Source of the DNA: Streptosporangiaceae bacterium
GTDB taxonomy: Bacteria; Actinomycetota; Actinomycetes; Streptosporangiales; Streptosporangiaceae
Direction of reading: 5' to 3'
Assembly (NCBI GenBank): GCA_030040475.1
Contig: JASHTQ010000297.1
Coordinates: forward strand, 1-9,494
DNA: 9,494 nt
Under the pieces are notes generated by a model. That model did not search any database and was not told the DNA's origin. It was given only the letters and a program-made list of their open reading frames with translations. Position numbers and translations under genes: made by a program. Shown here one piece after another: positions 5,433 through 9,494 of this stretch (positions are counted from its first letter, which is position 1; every line of letters begins with the position of its first letter).

Positions 5433-6049
5433 CCGATCCCGGCGATCTGCGCGACCACCGAGTAGGGCAGGTGCCGCGGATAGACAAGCAGCGCCCGCGC
5501 CACCTGCCTGATCGGCAGCCGCAGCGGGGTCAGCGCCCGCTCGCAGTAACGCCAGGCGCCGAACTCGTCGTCGCCGAAGCGTGCCCGGATGCCGCTGCGG
5601 AACCGCCGCGCGTCGCCGCCGTCGCCGCGCCACGTCGGCAGCCACGCGCGCAGCTGGTCGTCGTCGGCCAGCATCGACCAGTCCCGCAGCCGCTCGGCGA
5701 CCTGGCCTGCCGCGTCGACGACGAACGACTCGGCGCCGCCGCCCGCCACCGCGTGGACCCGGCCCTGGCTGGCGTGGCCGTGCCGGATGCTGACCGAGCT
5801 GAACCGGGTCCCCACGGCCAGCGCGGCAACTGCATGCCCGGCCTCGTGCCACGCCGTCCGCACCGCCGCGACCCTGGCCGGCCCGTAGGCTGCCGCATAA
5901 CCGCCCTCGTAGCGCTGCCTGACCCACGCCTCGTGCACGATGGACTCGTCGTCGTAGCGGACGAGCCGGTCAAGCTCGGCCCGCACCCGGGCGAGCGCCG
6001 GGGATTTCACGGCGGCAGGACGCGGAGATGAACGAGGCGGGGCAGGCAT
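5429..6049 (-). CDS. HEAGH-motif protein resembling the M41 (FtsH) peptidase domain
   Basis: About 206 residues. The zinc-protease signature HEAGH falls at residues 68-72 in the context AWHEAGHAVAALAVG, as in FtsH-type M41 peptidases. About 45 residues later AAGQVAERL, then a stretch with LADDDQ, resembles the M41 region where AGRAAE-like sequence precedes the third zinc-binding acidic residue (here perhaps Asp129-131). There is no AAA+ ATPase domain or transmembrane segment, so unlike FtsH it would be a soluble, ATP-independent domain, active or regulatory. The start is uncertain: ATG 6049 has only a distant AAGG; GTG 6010 is an alternative. An in-frame extension upstream of 6049 reads into what may be a P-loop gene remnant and is not included. 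Its 3' end overlaps the phosphatase gene by 4 bp. Confidence 0.75.
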   Translation of the reverse strand: MPAPPRSSPRPAAVKSPALARVRAELDRLVRYDDESIVHEAWVRQRYEGGYAAAYGPARVAAVRTAWHEAGHAVAALAVGTRFSSVSIRHGHASQGRVHAVAGGGAESFVVDAAGQVAERLRDWSMLADDDQLRAWLPTWRGDGGDARRFRSGIRARFGDDEFGAWRYCERALTPLRLPIRQVARALLVYPRHLPYSVVAQIAGIG

Positions 6050-6109
6050 CCGCCCAGCCTTGCACCCGCGCGGGACGCCGGGCAAGCACAAGGCACAGCG
6101 CGAGTCCCG

Positions 6110-6200
6110 CCCGGTCCCGCCGCCACCAGCCCTCGGCGACCGTCGACTTGCCGTACCCGGCGCGCCGGACGTCACGATGAGGGTCAACGGGTCTCGTACG
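6110..6200 (-). pseudogene. Possible frameshifted P-loop NTPase/kinase remnant
   Basis: On the minus strand one frame reads DPLTLIVTSGAPG, and immediately afterwards a different frame reads YGKSTVAEGWW. Joining them by adding one base near 6156 gives GAPGYGKST, a full Walker A motif (G-x4-G-K-S) preceded by the hydrophobic strand it normally follows. No Walker B or further domain is visible before the next gene begins at 6049, so if real this is a truncated, frameshifted fragment of an AAA_33-like kinase or ATPase gene. It begins inside the 3' end of the DUF1707 gene. The stretch is short, so a chance match is possible. Confidence 0.3.
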
Positions 6201-6822
6201 GCTTGGGCTGCCTCGTCAGCCACTGCCAGAACGTCCGGTGCGGCGGCCGCGCCATCAGGTTGCCGCTGCCGACCGTGCCCGCCACGTCGATCCGCAGCAC
6301 CTCGGGCACGTCAGAACCCCACGGCGCGCGGACCTTCACGTGCCCGCTGCGGACCGCCACGTCATCGGTGTCGACCACGATGCCCGGCTTGGTGATCAAG
6401 ATGATGTGGCCGCTGCGCACCTCCGCGTCGATCTGCAGCGACGACTGGGTGATGACGGCCTGCGTGAAGTCCAGCTTGATGTGGCCGCTGGTTACCTTCA
6501 GCTCCATCCGCTGCGGCACCACCCACCGGCCGTCCTTGACCGTCTGGCCGCTATGGCAGTTCAGCCGCACCACGTCCTTGACCCGCGGCGCGGGCGCGGC
6601 CGCCACGTCCGGCGAGTCCGGCAGGTCGGAGACGAGCCTGGCCAGCTCGCCGTACGTCCGCGCGGTCATGGCCAGTTCCAGCCGTTCGTCGAGCTCATCC
6701 GCGGTCAGCCGCCCGTCTCCCGCGGCCACCCGCAGCAACTCGACCACACGGTCCCGGTCGTCATGCGAGGCGCGCAGTTCGCTGCGCGCCACCATCTCGC
6801 GGCCAGGTTCTGAATCTGTCAC
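6184..6822 (-). CDS. DUF1707 domain protein with SGH-type beta repeats
   Basis: About 212 residues in two parts. Residues 16-66 (ELRASHDDRDRVVELL, GRLTADELDERLE, TYGELARLVSDLP) are a typical actinobacterial DUF1707 domain, a small helical module of unknown function. Residues about 80-190 are beta-rich, with repeated turns reading TSGHIKLDF, RSGHIILIT, RSGHVKVR and GSGNLMAR at roughly 20-30 residue spacing. This resembles the repetitive beta domains of DUF4097 or LiaF-like cell-envelope stress proteins. No signal peptide or transmembrane segment is present, so it is probably cytoplasmic or peripheral. GTG at 6822 is preferred because AAGG lies 7 nt upstream; TTG 6828 and ATG 6795 are alternatives. 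It appears monocistronic. Confidence 0.85.
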   Translation of the reverse strand: MTDSEPGREMVARSELRASHDDRDRVVELLRVAAGDGRLTADELDERLELAMTARTYGELARLVSDLPDSPDVAAAPAPRVKDVVRLNCHSGQTVKDGRWVVPQRMELKVTSGHIKLDFTQAVITQSSLQIDAEVRSGHIILITKPGIVVDTDDVAVRSGHVKVRAPWGSDVPEVLRIDVAGTVGSGNLMARPPHRTFWQWLTRQPKPYETR

Positions 6823-6828
6823 GAACAA

Positions 6829-7182
6829 ACCTTAAGCCCGCGAACTTGCCCGGCACCACGCCCGCCGCACCGCAGCCGGCCGCCGTAGCCGGCCCGCGTC
6901 CTTTTCTTGGCCCGAACGAGCCGTGGTAACACCGCCACCCTTGACGCCGGATCGTCCCTGCGGTGGGCTCGGATCGTGCCAACCGAGCAGGACGCCGGGC
7001 CGGATGACGTACCCGTCGGCTCACCGCGAGCGGCGGCCGCCCTGCTCCCGCTCGCGCGGGACGTCTGTCCGGCTGGCAGCTTCGCGGCTGCGGCCCCGCC
7101 GCCGCCCGCCGCCACCTCGCCGATCCCCCGCCGCCTGGCTGGGCCGATTCCGCCTGCCGTAACGCCGAATTGGCGGCTCGCC
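6829..7182. other. Gene-poor interval with no recognised gene
   Basis: About 350 bp between the DUF1707 start and the VOC fragment. Frames are open on both strands, as expected at this GC content, but their translations are proline-, alanine- and arginine-rich and match no family I recognise. Runs of GCCGCCGCC-type sequence occur near 7090-7115. The promoter of the DUF1707 gene should lie at its left end; I see no convincing -10/-35 pair there. Confidence 0.5.
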
Positions 7183-7290
7183 TCAGGCGGGCCGCTGGGT
7201 GAAGCTGAACCAGTTTCCCGAGTCATCGCGGAACAGCGCCTCGGTGCCGTACGGGCGCTCGGCGGGCTCCTGCATGAACTCGGCCCCCTG
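7183..7290 (-). pseudogene. C-terminal fragment of a VOC/glyoxalase family gene
   Basis: Reading the minus strand from 7290 to the TGA at 7185-7183 gives GAEFMQEPAERPYG, then TEALFRDDSGNWFSFTQRPA and stop. This is the characteristic last strand-turn-strand segment of VOC (glyoxalase/bleomycin resistance) proteins, including the usual metal-ligand glutamate region (GTEALFRDDSGN). The family is normally about 110-130 residues, so roughly the first two thirds are missing. The same frame continues upstream to a TAG at 7362-7360, but those residues do not resemble the family and there is no start codon before the ATG inside the fragment. The missing 5' part would have lain where the ABC exporter operon now begins, so a deletion or insertion there probably truncated the gene. 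Not expected to be functional. Confidence 0.7.
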
Positions 7291-7325
7291 CGATCCCTGG
7301 CCCGGCGCAGCATCCGCAGCGCGGA

Positions 7326-7354
7326 GACGTCCGCTAGCGTCATCCTCATATAAT
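7326..7354 (+). promoter_or_regulatory. Promoter of the ABC exporter operon (leaderless)
   Basis: A perfect -10 hexamer TATAAT lies at 7349-7354; the -35 region at 17-bp spacing (7326-7331, GACGTC) is poor. Transcription should start about at the ATG at 7363, and the 8 nt between box and ATG contain no ribosome-binding site, so a leaderless mRNA is expected. The 8-mer AGCGTCAT occurs at 7336-7343 and again at 7375-7382, flanking the -10. The inverted pair GTCAT-AG-ATGAC lies at 7378-7389. These may be regulator sites. Confidence 0.65.
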
Positions 7355-7362
7355 CCCTTCTA

Positions 7363-8334
7363 ATGACTGACACGAGCGTCATAGATGACCGCCGCGGGGC
7401 GACCGACCGCCTCGCGGTGCAGGTCCGCGGCCTGCGGATGGCCTTCGGCGGCACCGAGGTCCTGCGCGGCGTCGACTTCGGCGTCCGCTACGGCGAGGTG
7501 TTCTGCCTGCTCGGCCCGAACGGAGCGGGCAAGACCACCACGCTGGAGATCCTCGAGGGCTTCCGGCCGCCGACGGCGGGCGAGGTCCGCGTCCTCGGCC
7601 TCGACCCGGCCACCCAGGCGGCCAGGCTGCGCGAGCGGGCCGGCATGGTCCTGCAGGAGTGCGGCTTCCCCAGGCAGGCCCGGGTCGGCGAGCTCATCGA
7701 GGTCTGGCGGTCCTACTACCCGAACCCGCGCCCGCTCGGCGACCTGCTCGAGGTCGTGGAGCTCACCGAGGTGCGCAACACCCAGGTCCGCAAGCTGTCG
7801 GGCGGCCAGCGGCGACGGCTGGATTTCGCCCTGGCCCTGGCGGGGGATCCCGACCTGGTCTTCCTCGACGAGCCGACCACCGGCTTCGACCCTGAGGCGC
7901 GCAGGCGCTGCTGGGCGGCGATCGAGAACCTCCGCGGGCTCGGCAAGACGATCCTGCTCACCACCCACTATCTGGACGAGGCGGAACGCCTGGCCGACAA
8001 GATCGCCATCCTCCGGGCGGGCCGCATCGAGCTGGCCGGGACCACGCACGAGGTCGCGACCCGGGCGGGCCTGGGCACGCGCATCTCGTTCACCGCGCCG
8101 TCCGCGCTGCGCCGCAGGCAGATCGCGCTGCCGGACGGGATCGACCTGGTGATCAGCGGATCGCAGGCCGTCTGCCACACCGACAACGCGGCCATGACGT
8201 TGCGGGTGCTGCTCGCCTGGGCGGGGGAGCACCGCCTGGGTGACCTGGACGGCCTGGCCGTCACCGCCCCGCGCCTCGAAGATACCTACCTGCAGCTCAC
8301 CGGCACCGTCGCCGGCCAGGCATCCCGCGCATGA
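7363..8334 (+). CDS. ABC transporter ATP-binding protein (Drr/ABC-2 exporter type)
   Basis: A 323-residue nucleotide-binding subunit of an ABC-2 exporter. Walker A is GPNGAGKTT (residues 51-59), the Q-loop glutamine is in MVLQECGF (Gln98), the signature LSGGQ is at 145-149, Walker B with the catalytic glutamate is LVFLDE (165-170), and the switch histidine is in TTHYLDEAE (His202). Residues about 225-323 form the C-terminal extension usual in DrrA-like exporters. It would hydrolyse ATP in the cytoplasm to drive the membrane partner encoded next. The ATG at 7363 is set by the TATAAT box just upstream. The stop overlaps the permease start (ATGA), showing tight coupling. Such exporters move drugs, lipids or natural products; the substrate is not predictable here and no biosynthetic genes are adjacent. 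Confidence 0.95.
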   Translation: MTDTSVIDDRRGATDRLAVQVRGLRMAFGGTEVLRGVDFGVRYGEVFCLLGPNGAGKTTTLEILEGFRPPTAGEVRVLGLDPATQAARLRERAGMVLQECGFPRQARVGELIEVWRSYYPNPRPLGDLLEVVELTEVRNTQVRKLSGGQRRRLDFALALAGDPDLVFLDEPTTGFDPEARRRCWAAIENLRGLGKTILLTTHYLDEAERLADKIAILRAGRIELAGTTHEVATRAGLGTRISFTAPSALRRRQIALPDGIDLVISGSQAVCHTDNAAMTLRVLLAWAGEHRLGDLDGLAVTAPRLEDTYLQLTGTVAGQASRA

Positions 8335-9086
8335 CCAGGACGATCCGGCTGGCCGGCAGGCAGGCGCTGCTCGAGCAGCGCAGCTTCTGGCGCAGCGCCG
8401 AGTACGCGCTGTTCACGTTCGTCTTCCCGCTGATGATCCTGCTGCTGATCGGGGCGGCGAACGTCGGCTCGCACCTGCCGGGCACCGCCATCAAGAACAC
8501 CACGGTCTTCGTGCCGGGCATCCTGGCCTTCGGCATCATCGTCGCCGCCTACGTGAACCTCGGGTCCAAGGTCGCGGTGCTGCGGCACGACGGCGTGCTC
8601 AAGCGGATCAGGACGACCCCGTTGCCTTCCGGCGCCTATCTCGGCGGCCTGCTGGTGAGCACTGTCGTCACCGCGCTGCTCATCACCGCGGCCACCGGGC
8701 TGATCGGCTGGCTCGCGTTCGGCGCGGTGCCGCGGGCCGATGAGTTGCTGGCGCTCGCCGGCGCGCTGATCCTGGGCATCGTCTGCTTCGCCTCGCTCGG
8801 CCTGGCCATCAGCTCGGTCATCACGAGCGCCGAATCGGCCGGGCCGGTCGCCTACGCCAGCTTCCTGCCGATCGCGATCATCTCCGGCGTCTTCGACCCC
8901 ACCTTCAGCGGCCTGCCGGGCTGGCTGTCGAGGATAGTGGCCGCGTTCCCTGTCAAGCCGCTCGCCGAGGTGCTGCGGAACGCCTACGCGGTACGACCGT
9001 TCACCGCCTGGGACCTGGCCAGCCTCGCCCTGTGGACCGCGGCCGGAGCCTGCGTCGCCGTCTGGCGCTTCCGCTGGCACAGCTAG
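8331..9086 (+). CDS. ABC-2 type transporter permease
   Basis: A 251-residue integral membrane subunit of the exporter. About six hydrophobic segments are visible: YALFTFVFPLMILLLIG near 25-41, VFVPGILAFGIIVAAYV near 59-75, LLVSTVVTALLITAATGLIG near 107-126, LALAGALILGIVCFASLGLA near 139-158, a segment around FLPIAIISGVF near 178-188, and a C-terminal segment near LALWTAAGACVAVW. The LPXXLRXXRTTPLP-like loop after segment 2 (LKRIRTTPLPSGAYL) and the late WLSRIVAAFPVKPL motif are typical of the DrrB/ABC2_membrane family. It pairs with the ATPase encoded just upstream, with a 4-bp ATGA overlap. The gene ends 5 nt before the convergent OsmC gene stop, with no obvious terminator between. Confidence 0.93.
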   Translation: MTRTIRLAGRQALLEQRSFWRSAEYALFTFVFPLMILLLIGAANVGSHLPGTAIKNTTVFVPGILAFGIIVAAYVNLGSKVAVLRHDGVLKRIRTTPLPSGAYLGGLLVSTVVTALLITAATGLIGWLAFGAVPRADELLALAGALILGIVCFASLGLAISSVITSAESAGPVAYASFLPIAIISGVFDPTFSGLPGWLSRIVAAFPVKPLAEVLRNAYAVRPFTAWDLASLALWTAAGACVAVWRFRWHS

Positions 9087-9091
9087 CGGCG

Positions 9092-9494
9092 TCACTCGAT
9101 CCTGGTGGCGATCGGCGTGCCGATCTCGACGGTCCGCGACACAGTGCACAGCCGGTCGTGCGACTTCTTCACGGCATCCGGCAGCAGCGCCCGCGCCCTG
9201 TCGCCCGCCTCGCCGTCAGGGAACCTGACCCGGAAGGTCACCGCCAGGTCGGTGAGGTGATTTCCTGCCTCGTCGCGGACCTTCTCCGCGTCGATGACGA
9301 TCTCGAACGAGTCAGGCTCGGCCCGGCGCGAGGTCAGGATGTCGACGTCGACCGCCGTGCAGCCGCCGATCGCGGCGAGCAGCAACTCGACCGGGGTGAA
9401 GTCGGTTCCTTCCCCCGTCCCCATCCTGAGCTGGCCACCGCGGACGTTGCTGGCCGTGTACCTGCTGTTTTCGATGCGCTCGAGCCGGACGCTG
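9092..9494 (-). CDS. OsmC family protein (5' end outside the window)
   Basis: The visible part is 134 residues and continues, in frame, off the right edge; family members are about 140-150 residues, so only the first few residues are missing. OsmC proteins are thiol-dependent peroxidases for organic hydroperoxides. Both redox cysteines are present: the first in LLAAIGGCTAVDVD at the start of the central helix, the second in HDRLCTVSRTVEIG near the C-terminus. Upstream of the first is the usual FTPVELLLAA segment, and the visible N-terminus (RLERIENSRYTASN) matches the expected leading strand. An ATG at 9424 lies inside the fold and is not the start. It is convergent with the ABC exporter operon and not part of it. 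Confidence 0.9.
   Translation of the reverse strand, partial: SVRLERIENSRYTASNVRGGQLRMGTGEGTDFTPVELLLAAIGGCTAVDVDILTSRRAEPDSFEIVIDAEKVRDEAGNHLTDLAVTFRVRFPDGEAGDRARALLPDAVKKSHDRLCTVSRTVEIGTPIATRIE

Noticed and set aside
4785..5927. Upstream extension of the MmcQ/YjbR frame to a large minus-strand protein
   Set aside because: The extension lies antisense to the HAD phosphatase, which has all four motifs. The MmcQ/YjbR family starts at the MTWEELLAYC segment (4784).
6907..7353. 148-residue open frame on the plus strand in the gene-poor interval
   Set aside because: It is alanine/proline-rich, has no family resemblance, and its second half is antisense to the recognisable VOC fragment.
7360..8232. 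Long minus-strand frame opposite the ABC ATPase
   Set aside because: It is a shadow of a gene with every ABC motif intact.
8286..9149. Long minus-strand frame opposite the ABC permease
   Set aside because: It is strongly hydrophilic and charged, as expected for the antisense of membrane segments, and has no recognised domain.

Overview
The window is very GC-rich, has GC-biased third codon positions, short intergenic gaps and frequent ATGA or TGATG gene overlaps. With the families present (DUF1707, MmcQ/YjbR, an ArsR-like/SRPBCC pair, a Drr-like ABC-2 exporter) this points to the chromosome of a high-GC actinomycete, probably a filamentous one. Genus cannot be set from this sequence. I see no tRNA, rRNA, CRISPR array, transposase or phage gene.

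Region by region. Positions 1-318 hold no recognisable gene but are dense in structure: a 17-bp tandem repeat (21-71), a nested hairpin (110-161), ten in-phase copies of a 7-bp repeat (194-263), and an AT-rich nested palindrome (256-302) just before the first gene. Next comes a tight five-gene plus-strand operon (319-3852): a cysteine-free ArsR-like regulator, an SRPBCC/AHSA1-type protein with a C-terminal extension, an alpha/beta hydrolase, a RibD-C/DHFR-like reductase and a SAM methyltransferase. The palindrome is the likely operator through which the first gene controls the set. The substrate is unknown; small-molecule or stress detoxification is an inference.

A minus-strand pair follows: MmcQ/YjbR (4428-4784) and a Nudix hydrolase whose frame, as read, runs 230 bp antisense into the methyltransferase gene. 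A HAD phosphatase (4827-5432) diverges from that pair and meets, with a 4-bp convergent overlap, a minus-strand HEAGH protein resembling the FtsH (M41) peptidase domain without its ATPase. Upstream of that gene lies a possible frameshifted P-loop remnant (about 6110-6200), then a DUF1707 protein with SGH-type beta repeats (6184-6822, minus).

Positions 6829-7182 hold no gene I recognise. A clear C-terminal fragment of a VOC/glyoxalase-family gene (minus strand) ends at 7183. It abuts the promoter of a two-gene ABC-2 exporter operon (7363-9086), which has a perfect TATAAT box 8 nt before the ATG and so is probably leaderless. An OsmC-family gene (minus strand) runs off the right edge.

No clearly new defence or mobile system is visible. 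The most unusual material is the structured DNA upstream of the ArsR-like operon, the Nudix/methyltransferase antisense overlap, and the two gene remnants.
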